64,000 nucleotides of DNA from Streptomyces sp. HM190 (GTDB lineage Bacteria; Actinomycetota; Actinomycetes; Streptomycetales; Streptomycetaceae): the NCBI RefSeq assembly GCF_009857135.1, contig NZ_CP047318.1, forward strand, positions 6,138,001 to 6,202,000, written 5' to 3'. The notes beneath the pieces are model-generated. The model was not told where the DNA came from. It saw nothing but the letters and a program-made list of their open reading frames with translations, and searched no databases. Shown piece by piece: positions 34,137 through 41,232 of this stretch; position 1 is the first letter of the stretch, and the number at the start of each line of letters is the position of its first letter. A program made the position numbers and the translations under genes.

Positions 34137-34658
34137 ATGACCACACCACCGAGCGCAACCGCGCACGTCCTGCGCTGCGCCGCCTGCGACCGGCCTCTCA
34201 CCGGGCCGCTGCGCCTGCTGCCCGAGGTGCCCGAACGTCCGCTCTACGACGGGCGGAAGAACCCCGACGGCTCGCGGCGCGCCCCGTCGACGATGCCGCT
34301 CGGGACATACGCGGTGGATCCGCTGCCCTGCGGAGCACCGTACGTTCCGCATCCCGATCCCGCGTGGATGGACGTCGCCCATCCCGGCAACGCGGTCCAC
34401 CTGGACCCCGACGGGCCGGGATGCCTGATGTCCGCCGGGCCGCGCGACACCCTCGTGGTGCACCCGGAGGACACCCGGCGGTACCTGTCCCCCAACCCGG
34501 CCGTCCGGGAGTTCGGATGCTGTGCGGTGCCCGGGCGAGAGGGGCCCAACGAACTGTGCGGAGGATGCGGCGCGGTGGTCGCGACACTGTTCGCCGACTG
34601 CACCGGCCCCTACGAGACCCACTTCCTGCCCGCCGCCGTCCGCGTGGCCGACCGATGA
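34137..34658 (+). CDS. Cys-rich 173-residue protein of unknown function
   Basis: ATG 34137, ten bases after the agmatine deiminase stop; its stop overlaps the TetR start (ATGA). The sequence opens with a CxxC knuckle (LRCAACDRPLTG) and ends with a cluster FGCCAVPGREGPNELCGGCG followed by ATLFADC, so a zinc ribbon split between the two ends is plausible. The middle is Pro/Asp-rich (GAPYVPHPDPAWMDVAHPGN). No signal peptide or membrane segment. I do not recognise a family. Its position suggests a role linked to the urease or deiminase, for example metal handling, but this is only inference. Confidence 0.75.
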   Translation: MTTPPSATAHVLRCAACDRPLTGPLRLLPEVPERPLYDGRKNPDGSRRAPSTMPLGTYAVDPLPCGAPYVPHPDPAWMDVAHPGNAVHLDPDGPGCLMSAGPRDTLVVHPEDTRRYLSPNPAVREFGCCAVPGREGPNELCGGCGAVVATLFADCTGPYETHFLPAAVRVADR

Positions 34659-35245
34659 CGCGCCGCCGCAACACCGCCCCGCCGCGCGAGGAGGTCCTCG
34701 GCGCTGCCATGGCCATGATCGCCGAGCGGGGTCTGGAGAAGCTCACCATGGCGGCGCTCGGCCGTGAGGTCGGCATGAGCAGCGGCCACCTCCTCTACTA
34801 CTTCCACTCCAAGGACGAACTGCTGCTGCGGACCCTGGAGTGGAGCGAGGGCCGGCTCGGCGCCGAGCGCGCGCGGCTCCTCACCCGCGCCGCCCCCGCC
34901 CGCGAACGCCTGGACGCCTACGTCGACCTCTACGTCCCCGACGGGCACCGCGACCCCCACTGGACGCTCTGGCTGGAGGTCTGGAACCGCTCGCAGAACG
35001 CCGACGACGAGGCCCGCGACCGCCAGGCCGCCATCGAGGGCGCCTGGCACCGCGACCTGGTGGCGCTGCTCGCGGAGGGCATGTCGCGCGGCGAGTTCCG
35101 CACCCTCGACCCCGACCGGTTCGCCACCCGGCTGCGCGCCCTGCTCGACGGCTTCTCCATCAACGTGGCCATCGGCCTGCGCGGCGCCGACCGCGAGCGG
35201 ATCCTGTCCCACGTACGGGAGTTCCTGGACGAGTCCCTGGGGTGA
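34655..35245 (+). CDS. TetR-family regulator of the urease-agmatine deiminase operon
   Basis: 196 residues. The HTH reads AMIAERGLEKLTMAALGREV followed by GMSSGHLLYYFHSKDELLLR. The C-terminal domain (WTLWLEVWNRSQNADDEARD, RLRALLDGFSINVAIGLRG) resembles the BetI/RutR-like group. It is the last gene of the five-gene operon, coupled by ATGA to the 173-aa gene. By position it probably binds the two GAGTG-core palindromes at 30563 and 30629 and represses the operon including itself. A polyamine-type inducer would fit but is not shown. Confidence 0.9.
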   Translation: MTRRRNTAPPREEVLGAAMAMIAERGLEKLTMAALGREVGMSSGHLLYYFHSKDELLLRTLEWSEGRLGAERARLLTRAAPARERLDAYVDLYVPDGHRDPHWTLWLEVWNRSQNADDEARDRQAAIEGAWHRDLVALLAEGMSRGEFRTLDPDRFATRLRALLDGFSINVAIGLRGADRERILSHVREFLDESLG

Positions 35246-35331
35246 GGGGGCGCACGCGCCCGCGCACAGCGCGCTGTTCGCATCCTGAGACGGACGGTGA
35301 GCACCGGGACGGTCTGTGCCAGACTGCCCCC

Positions 35332-35382
35332 GTGCTCTCGTTCGCCATGATTATTGGCAGCAGGCGCGCCGGTCCGCAGTGA
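35332..35382 (+). CDS. cimA leader peptide, Ile-Ile codons
   Basis: A 16-codon ORF from GTG 35332 reading VLSFAMIIGSRRAGPQ, or 11 codons from ATG 35347. It contains two adjacent ATT codons, rare in this genome. No good ribosome site is seen. A possible -10 CAGACT (35320-35325) would start transcription near the GTG, so translation may be leaderless. It ends 54 bases before a strong terminator. The amino acid sensed, isoleucine, is the end product of the downstream citramalate pathway. Confidence 0.7.
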   Translation: MLSFAMIIGSRRAGPQ

Positions 35383-35436
35383 CCGCCACGTACGACCACG
35401 TACGGGCGGACACCGTCGTCCTCGACCCGCGCGCAG

Positions 35437-35463
35437 ACCTCTCGCACCCGCGAGAGGTTTTTC
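35437..35463 (+). terminator. cimA attenuator terminator
   Basis: ACCTCTCGC pairs perfectly (9 bp) with GCGAGAGGT around ACCC, followed directly by a run of five Ts. It lies 110 bases before the cimA start and after the Ile leader ORF. Confidence 0.85.
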
Positions 35464-35572
35464 GCTTTTCTGGCCCACCCCCAGCCGGGAACGCAGCGCG
35501 CGGGATGATGGGAGGACGGTGGAGCCGGTCATTCCGGTACAGACCGAGATCCGACATCAGGAGCCGAACACC

Positions 35573-37177
35573 ATGACGGAAACCAGCGAGCTCGACGACT
35601 CGTTCCACGTCTTCGACACCACCCTGCGAGACGGCGCCCAGCGTGAGGGCATCAACCTCACCGTCGCCGACAAGCTGGCCATCGCTCGGCACCTGGACGA
35701 TTTCGGAGTGGGCTTCATCGAGGGCGGCTGGCCCGGCGCCAACCCGCGGGACACCGAGTTCTTCGCGCGCGCCCAGAAGGAGATCGACTTCAGGCACGCC
35801 CAGCTCGTCGCGTTCGGCGCCACCCGCCGCGCAGGCGGCAGAGCGAGCGAGGACCCGCAGGTCAGGGCGCTCCTCGACTCCGGTGCGCCGGTCATCACCC
35901 TGGTCGCCAAGTCCCACGACCGCCATGTGGAGCTGGCGCTGCGCACCACCCTGGAGGAGAACCTGGAGATGGTCCGCGACACCGTCTCCCACCTCCGGGA
36001 GCAGGGCCGCCGGGTCTTCGTCGACTGCGAGCACTTCTTCGACGGCTACCGCGCCAACCCCGAGTACGCCAAGTCCGTCGTCCGCGCCGCCGCCGAGGCC
36101 GGCGCCGACGTCGTGGTCCTCTGCGACACCAACGGAGGCATGCTCCCCGCACAGGTCCAGGCGGTCGTCTCCACCGTCCTCGCCGACACCGGCGCCCGGC
36201 TCGGCATCCACGCCCAGGACGACACCGGCTGCGCGGTCGCCAACACCCTCGCCGCCGTCGACGCGGGCGCCACCCACGTGCAGTGCACGGCCAACGGCTA
36301 CGGCGAACGCGTCGGCAACTCCAACCTCTTCCCGGTCGTCGCGGCCCTGGAGCTGAAGTACGGCAAGAAGGTCCTCCCCGACGGCGCCCTGCGCGAGATG
36401 ACCCGCATCTCCCACGCGATCGCCGAGGTCGTCAACCTGACCCCCTCCACGCATCAGCCGTACGTGGGGGTCTCCGCCTTCGCGCACAAGGCGGGTCTGC
36501 ACGCCTCCGCCATCAAGGTCGACCCCGACCTGTACCAGCACATCGACCCCGAGCAGGTCGGCAACACCATGCGGATGCTGGTCTCCGACATGGCGGGCCG
36601 CGCCTCCATCGAGCTCAAGGGCAAGGAGCTGGGTGTCGACCTCGGCGGCGACCGGGAGCTGATCGGCCGGGTCGTCGAGCGGGTCAAGGAGCGCGAACTC
36701 AAGGGCTACACCTACGAGGCGGCCGACGCGTCGTTCGAGCTGCTGCTCCGCGAGGAGGTGGCCGGCAAGCCGCTGCGCTACTTCAGCACCGAGTCCTGGC
36801 GCGCCATCGTCGAGGACCGCCCCGACGGGAGCCACGCCAACGAGGCCACCGTCAAACTGTGGGCCAAGAGCGAGCGCATCGTCGCCACCGCCGAGGGCAA
36901 CGGCCCGGTCAACGCCCTCGACCGAGCCCTGCGCGTCGCCCTGGAGCGGATCTACCCCCAGCTCGCCAATATGGAGCTGGTCGACTACAAGGTCCGCATC
37001 CTGGAGGGCAAGCACGGCACCAACTCCACGACCCGTGTGCTGATCTCCACCACCGACGGCGCCGGCGAGTGGTCCACCGTGGGCGTCGCCGAGAACGTCA
37101 TCGCCGCCTCCTGGCAGGCCCTGGAGGACGCCTACACGTACGGCCTGCTCCGGGCCGGGGTCGAACCCGCGCAGTGA
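35573..37177 (+). CDS. cimA: (R)-citramalate synthase
   Basis: 534 residues from ATG 35573 with AGGAG upstream. It condenses acetyl-CoA and pyruvate to citramalate, giving 2-oxobutyrate for isoleucine without threonine. The catalytic barrel starts FHVFDTTLRDGAQREGINLT (metal Asp, Arg), with EGGWPGANPRDTEFFARA, CDTNGGMLPAQVQAVVSTVL and the metal HxH equivalent in LGIHAQDDTGCAVANTLAAV. A LeuA-dimer regulatory domain follows at about 400-530 (VLISTTDGAGEWSTVGVAEN). The length and layout match the CimA/LeuA2 family rather than true LeuA. The Ile-codon attenuator upstream supports the assignment. Confidence 0.93.
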   Translation: MTETSELDDSFHVFDTTLRDGAQREGINLTVADKLAIARHLDDFGVGFIEGGWPGANPRDTEFFARAQKEIDFRHAQLVAFGATRRAGGRASEDPQVRALLDSGAPVITLVAKSHDRHVELALRTTLEENLEMVRDTVSHLREQGRRVFVDCEHFFDGYRANPEYAKSVVRAAAEAGADVVVLCDTNGGMLPAQVQAVVSTVLADTGARLGIHAQDDTGCAVANTLAAVDAGATHVQCTANGYGERVGNSNLFPVVAALELKYGKKVLPDGALREMTRISHAIAEVVNLTPSTHQPYVGVSAFAHKAGLHASAIKVDPDLYQHIDPEQVGNTMRMLVSDMAGRASIELKGKELGVDLGGDRELIGRVVERVKERELKGYTYEAADASFELLLREEVAGKPLRYFSTESWRAIVEDRPDGSHANEATVKLWAKSERIVATAEGNGPVNALDRALRVALERIYPQLANMELVDYKVRILEGKHGTNSTTRVLISTTDGAGEWSTVGVAENVIAASWQALEDAYTYGLLRAGVEPAQ

Positions 37178-37195
37178 CCACGCGACGGGCCGAGC

Positions 37196-37225
37196 GGCCG
37201 CGCCCGGTGTGACCGGGGCGCGGCC
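37196..37225 (+). terminator. cimA terminator
   Basis: GGCCGCGCCC pairs with GGGCGCGGCC (10 bp), with an inner GGT/ACC extension of the stem. It lies 19 bases after the cimA stop. Confidence 0.7.
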
Positions 37226-37306
37226 TCCGACCGGAGCCGAACCCCCGGACCCGTTCCGGGCGGTCCGATCCTCCGTTCTGCCGGTGACCGAGGTAGCTTC
37301 GAAGGT

Positions 37307-38686
37307 ATGAAGGGCGTACCGGTCCGGTCTCTGACCCGCCTCCTGATCGTGCCGCTCATCGCCGCCGCCCTGGCGGTGCTGACGGTCGGAGCGCCGGGCG
37401 CCCGCGCTGCCACGGACCTCTCGACGGTGGCCGCGGCCCTGCGCGAGGGCCCCGTCTACGTCGACCCGGCCGCCTCCGACCTGCTCGCCGCGTCGGACGC
37501 CGAAGCGCTCGCCGACCAGATCCGCGCCGCGGACGAGCCGGTCTTCGTGGCCGTCCTCCCGGCCGGCTACCCCACCCAGGACCTCTTCCGGAACCTCCGC
37601 ACCGAGACCGGCATCACCGGCCTGTACGCCATTCGCCTCGGCGACCGCTTCGACGCGAGGGCCGACGCGAGCGTCCTGAGTCCGCGGACCGTCTCCAACC
37701 TGGTCGCCGCGGCGCAGGGCGCGGGCGACGCCAAGGCCCAGCTCAACGACTTCGTGGACGACGCCCTGCGCAGCGACCCGGGCGGCACGGCTCCGTCGAG
37801 CTGGAGCGGCGCCGGGGGCGACGGAGGCGTGGACGTCGGCGCGCTGGCCGCGGTCGGCGCGCTGGTGGCAGCGGGCGGTGTCGGCGCGTACGCCGTCGTC
37901 CGCCGTCGGCGCCGCCGGGAGGAGGCGGAGCGCCGCGCGGCCCTGGAGAAGCTGCGCGTGGTGGTCGACGAGGACATCACCGCCTTCGGTGAGGAACTCG
38001 ACCGGCTGGACTTCCACCCCGCCGAGGCGGGCGCGGACGACGCGATGCGCGCCGACTACGAGCGCGCCCTCGACGCCTACGAGCAGGCGAAGTCGCTGAT
38101 GGCGGCGGCCACCCGCCCCGAGGACGTGCGCGCGGTCACCCAGGCACTGGAGGACGGCCGCTTCTCCCTCGCCCTGCTGGCCGCCCGCCGGGAGGGGGGT
38201 CCGCTCCCCGAACGCCGCGCCCCCTGCTTCTTCGACCCCCGCCACGGCCCGTCGGTCGCCGACGTCCTGTGGACCCCGCCGCCGGGCGGCGCGGCCCGTG
38301 AGGTCCCGGTGTGCGCGGCGGACCGGGACCGGCTGGCGGACGGCCGGGAGCCCATGGTCCGCGAGGTCGAGACGGCCTCCGGCGCCCGCCGTCCCTACTG
38401 GGACGCGGGTCCCGCCTACGGCCCCTGGGCGGGCGGCTACTTCGGCGGCGGTCTCCTGCCCGGCCTCCTCGTCGGCACGATGCTCGGCAGCATGATGGCC
38501 ACCCCCTCCTACGGGGCCGTCTACGGCGCCGGCTACGGCGACTTCGGCGCGGACGGCGGCTACGGCGGCGGTGACGTCTCCGGCGGTGACTTCGACCCGG
38601 ACGACTTCTCCGGCGGTTTCGGTGGCGGTGACTTCGGGGGTGGCGGCGACTTCGGAGGCGGCGGGGACTTCGGCGGCGGCTTCTGA
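37307..38686 (+). CDS. exported or membrane protein with Gly-rich C-terminal tail, unknown function
   Basis: 459 residues. An N-terminal signal peptide (LTRLLIVPLIAAALAVLTVG, cleavage near ARAA) is followed by an extracellular domain of about 130 residues, then one membrane helix near 180-200 (VGALAAVGALVAAGGVGAYA) and an Arg-rich stop-transfer segment (VVRRRRRREE). A helical cytoplasmic region of about 150 residues follows. The C-terminal 90 residues are Gly/Tyr/Phe/Asp-rich, ending in repeats of DFGGGG, with a Gly-rich hydrophobic stretch (FGGGLLPGLLVGTMLGSMMA) before them. It resembles TPM-domain membrane proteins in layout, but I cannot confirm that. Single gene. Confidence 0.8.
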   Translation: MKGVPVRSLTRLLIVPLIAAALAVLTVGAPGARAATDLSTVAAALREGPVYVDPAASDLLAASDAEALADQIRAADEPVFVAVLPAGYPTQDLFRNLRTETGITGLYAIRLGDRFDARADASVLSPRTVSNLVAAAQGAGDAKAQLNDFVDDALRSDPGGTAPSSWSGAGGDGGVDVGALAAVGALVAAGGVGAYAVVRRRRRREEAERRAALEKLRVVVDEDITAFGEELDRLDFHPAEAGADDAMRADYERALDAYEQAKSLMAAATRPEDVRAVTQALEDGRFSLALLAARREGGPLPERRAPCFFDPRHGPSVADVLWTPPPGGAAREVPVCAADRDRLADGREPMVREVETASGARRPYWDAGPAYGPWAGGYFGGGLLPGLLVGTMLGSMMATPSYGAVYGAGYGDFGADGGYGGGDVSGGDFDPDDFSGGFGGGDFGGGGDFGGGGDFGGGF

Positions 38687-38710
38687 GCCTGACCGGCCCG
38701 GCACGGGCAC

Positions 38711-38739
38711 GGGCCCGGCGCTTGGCGCGCGCCGGACCC
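38711..38739. terminator. bidirectional terminator between convergent genes
   Basis: GGGCCCGGCGC pairs with GCGCCGGACCC (one C-A mismatch) around TTGGCGC, between the stops at 38686 and 38767. Confidence 0.65.
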
Positions 38740-38766
38740 GTGGACGTCGTACGGAGGGGGCGCCGG

Positions 38767-39552
38767 TCAGAGCGTGGCGGCGGCCGACGCTATCTGGGAG
38801 GCGAAGGTCGAGACCTCGGAGTAGACACCCGGGGCGTTGGGCTGGGCGCAGCCGTCGCCCCAGCTGACGATGCCGACCTGGATCCAGGCGCCGGCGTTGT
38901 CGCGGCGGAACATCGGGCCGCCCGAGTCGCCCTGGCAGGTGTCGACGCCGCCGGAGGCGAACCCGGCGCAGATCTCCTCGCCGGGGACGAGGCCGCTGTA
39001 GAGGCCGCCGTAGGCGCGGCAGGTCGCGTCACTGATGAACGGGACCGTCGCCTTCAACATGTACCGCTGCTGGGCGCCGCCCTCGCGGGCCGCTCCCCAG
39101 CCGGCGACGGTGAAGTCACCGGTGTTGTACTGGGTGGTCGTGGCGATTTTCAGGGTCGGCAGGTTGATCGGCTGGGCGAGCTTGATGAGCGCCCAGTCCT
39201 TGCCCGTGCCGTTGTAGCCGGGGGCCCGGTACACCTTCGTGGAGCGGACCTGGACCCGCCCGCTGGTGCTCTGGAGGTCCACGACACCGGCGGTGGCGGT
39301 GATGCTCGTGTTGTTCCCGGTCGCGCCGACGCAGTGCGCGGCGGTGAGGACGATCTGCTGCGTGTACAGCGCGCCGCCACAGCCCATCGACAACCGGACC
39401 ATGAACGGGAACTCGCCCTGTGCCGCCCGCGTGCCGCCGACGACCGGTGACGGGGCGGCCTGGGCCGCCGAGACCGGCTGGAGGCTCGCGATGGCGAGCG
39501 CGGCGGCGCCGACGGCGGCGCATCTCTTCAGGGCGGTGATGAGTCGCTTCAA
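38767..39552 (-). CDS. sprT: secreted trypsin-like serine protease
   Basis: 261 residues from TTG 39552, six bases after GGAAGG; the frame runs further upstream without codon bias. A signal peptide (CAAVGAAALAIASLQPVSAA) and a short propeptide lead to a mature N-terminus VVGGTRAAQGEFPFMVRLS, very like Streptomyces griseus trypsin as I recall it. Catalytic triad: His in LTAAHCVGA, Asp in KDWALIKLAQ and Ser in CQGDSGGPMF, with the specificity Asp six residues before that Ser (GVDTCQGDSG). Cysteines for three disulfides are present. It cleaves after Arg/Lys outside the cell. The symbol is by similarity. Confidence 0.95.
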   Translation of the reverse strand: MKRLITALKRCAAVGAAALAIASLQPVSAAQAAPSPVVGGTRAAQGEFPFMVRLSMGCGGALYTQQIVLTAAHCVGATGNNTSITATAGVVDLQSTSGRVQVRSTKVYRAPGYNGTGKDWALIKLAQPINLPTLKIATTTQYNTGDFTVAGWGAAREGGAQQRYMLKATVPFISDATCRAYGGLYSGLVPGEEICAGFASGGVDTCQGDSGGPMFRRDNAGAWIQVGIVSWGDGCAQPNAPGVYSEVSTFASQIASAAATL

Positions 39553-39752
39553 GGTGATGCCTTCCGTGGGGGGTCGAGCATGCGGGGACTCGTGCGACGA
39601 ACCCAGAATTGATGCGAACATGTCAAGCGAGACCGTGCGGGGGGACGCTGCTTGCTGGCATGCTCAGATCAAATTCTGTCGCTGGATTATGGGAACGCCG
39701 CAGCCCCTCAGGCAAGAGGTCCGAACCAGCCACCTGATTTCCCGCTGCGTCC

Positions 39753-39781
39753 GCCTGTAGGGCAGAAGCCGTCCTACAGGC
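39753..39781. promoter_or_regulatory. inverted repeat before the YdeI-like gene
   Basis: GCCTGTAGG and CCTACAGGC are perfect nine-base arms 11 bases apart, ending 16 bases before the start at 39798. It could be an operator or an RNA hairpin over the ribosome site. The rest of the 245-base gap to the protease shows a TTGACA on the minus strand (39626-39621) but no convincing -10. Confidence 0.5.
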
Positions 39782-39797
39782 CGCCCATCATGGCCTC

Positions 39798-40418
39798 ATG
39801 GTCACTCACGACAGCACCGAGGCCCCCGCGTCCGTCGAAACCCCCGTGACCCACGTGCCCGGGGGAGCGCTCGCGTTCGAGGACGCCGAGCGGCTCGACG
39901 CGTGGCTGGCCGCTCATCCCGCGCCGCACCCCGGTGTGTGGGTGAAGGTCGCCAAGAAGGGGAGCGGGCTGCGGTCCGTCGGTGCCGGGGAGGTCAATGA
40001 CGTCGCCCTCTGCCACGGCTGGATCACCTCGCACCGGCGCCGGTGCGACGAGGTCCACTACCTGCAGCGGATCACACCGCGCAGACCGCGCGGCGACTGG
40101 TCGATGGTGAACGTGCGCAGGGTGGAGGAACTGACCGCCGAGGGCCGGATGCGGCCCGGCGGCCTCGCTGAGGTCGACGCCGCGAAGGCGGACGGGCGCT
40201 GGGCGTCGGCGTACGCGTCCCAGAAGGAGGCGGTCGTACCGGAGGATCTGCAAGCGGCTCTCGCCCGGCTGCCCCGAGCCCGGCAGGCCTTCGACCGGCT
40301 CGGCAGGACCGACCGGTATCTCCTCGTCCTGGGCCTGCTCAAGGCCCGTACGCCCCGTGCGCGAGCCGCCCGGTTGGGGGCGGCACTTCGGAGGCTGGAA
40401 GCGGGTCACCCGCGGTGA
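39798..40418 (+). CDS. YdeI/OmpD-associated family protein
   Basis: 206 residues. The family pattern is visible: LAFEDAERLDAWLAAHPAPH then GVWVKVAKKGSG, the conserved EVNDVALCHGWITSHRRR, and YLQRITPRRPRGDWSMVNVR, followed by a Lys/Arg-rich C-terminus with repeated ARLPRARQAFDRLGRTDR helices typical of bacteriocin-protection-like proteins. The biochemical role of the family is poorly defined; related proteins are tied to envelope or peptide stress in other bacteria. Cytoplasmic, no signal peptide. It converges with the YceI gene at a hairpin terminator. Confidence 0.8.
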   Translation: MVTHDSTEAPASVETPVTHVPGGALAFEDAERLDAWLAAHPAPHPGVWVKVAKKGSGLRSVGAGEVNDVALCHGWITSHRRRCDEVHYLQRITPRRPRGDWSMVNVRRVEELTAEGRMRPGGLAEVDAAKADGRWASAYASQKEAVVPEDLQAALARLPRARQAFDRLGRTDRYLLVLGLLKARTPRARAARLGAALRRLEAGHPR

Positions 40419-40442
40419 GGACCGGCCGGCCCCGGCCGGTCC
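40419..40442. terminator. bidirectional terminator between YdeI-like and YceI-like genes
   Basis: GGACCGGCC pairs perfectly (9 bp) with GGCCGGTCC around six bases, beginning immediately after the YdeI-like stop codon. Confidence 0.7.
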
Positions 40443-40464
40443 GTCCCGCTTCCCCCTGCCCGGA

Positions 40465-41085
40465 TCACTCGGCGTTGCGGATCGCCGAGATGTCGAACAG
40501 CAGCTTGATCTTGTCGGACACCAGCACGCCGCCCGTCTCCAGCGCGGCGTTCCAGGTGAGGCCCCACTCGGAGCGCAGGATCTCCGCCTTGCCCTCGAAG
40601 CCGACGCGCTCGTTGCCGAAGGGGTCCTTGGCGGCGCCGTTGAACTCCAGGTCGATGGTGATCGGCTTGGTGGTGCCGAGGATGGAGAGGTCGCCGGTGA
40701 TGCGGTAGTCGTCGCCGCCGAGCGCCTCCGCGGAGGTCGAGCGGAAGGTCATCGTCGGGAACTCGTCCGTCTTGAAGAAGTCCGCGCTCTTGAGGTGGCC
40801 GTCCCGGTCGGCGTTGCCGGTGTCGATGCTGTCCATGCGGACGTCGAGGGAGGCGGTCGAGCGGGACGGGTCGGTGCCGTCGAGGTGCAGCGAGCCCGAG
40901 AAGTCGAGGAATCCGCCCTTGACGTTGGTGACCATGGCGTGGCGGGCGACGAAGCCGAGCGTGGTGTGCGACGGGTCGATCGTGTAGTCGCCGGTCAGCG
41001 CGGCCAGCTCGGGGTTCACCGAGGAGGCGGTCGTCGCGGCCGGCTCGGAGGAGGCGTTGTCGTTCTTGCGGCCGAAGATGCTCAT
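40465..41085 (-). CDS. YceI-family lipid-binding protein
   Basis: 206 residues from ATG 41085, preceded by AAGGAGACACGTC. A 35-residue polar N-terminus (MSIFGRKNDNASSE) without a signal peptide precedes the YceI lipocalin-like barrel: LTGDYTIDPSHTTLGFVARH, AMVTNVKGGFLDFSGSLHLD, MDSIDTGNADRDGHLKSADF and FKTDEFPTMTFRSTSAEALG. YceI proteins bind long isoprenoid or quinone-type lipids. The cytoplasmic location differs from the periplasmic E. coli protein but is usual in actinobacteria. Upstream repeats of GTTCAAC suggest local regulation. Confidence 0.9.
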   Translation of the reverse strand: MSIFGRKNDNASSEPAATTASSVNPELAALTGDYTIDPSHTTLGFVARHAMVTNVKGGFLDFSGSLHLDGTDPSRSTASLDVRMDSIDTGNADRDGHLKSADFFKTDEFPTMTFRSTSAEALGGDDYRITGDLSILGTTKPITIDLEFNGAAKDPFGNERVGFEGKAEILRSEWGLTWNAALETGGVLVSDKIKLLFDISAIRNAE

Positions 41086-41112
41086 GACGTGTCTCCTTGG
41101 GAGGTGTTCGTT

Positions 41113-41173
41113 CAAGGTTCAACTAGCTGAACGAGGTTCACCGTAGACCTATTCCGTTCAACTTTCAACCTTG
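41113..41173. promoter_or_regulatory. repeat-rich regulatory region upstream of the YceI gene
   Basis: GTTCAAC occurs at 41117 and 41156, with TTTCAAC at 41163 and GTTCACC at 41136. GTTCA and TGAAC face each other at 41117-41132 and CAAGGTT (41113) faces AACCTTG (41167). Such clustered half-sites suggest a MarR-like or other dimeric repressor. The regulator is not adjacent. Confidence 0.5.
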
Positions 41174-41232
41174 TCGATCGGGTGATCAATATATTACGCA
41201 GCGTTGATCTCCGCTCGCGGAGCTGATACGGC

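Noticed and set aside
39640..39675. AdpA-type site near TGGCATGCTC upstream of the trypsin gene
   Set aside because: The fifth base is A where the consensus needs C or G, so a match cannot be claimed.
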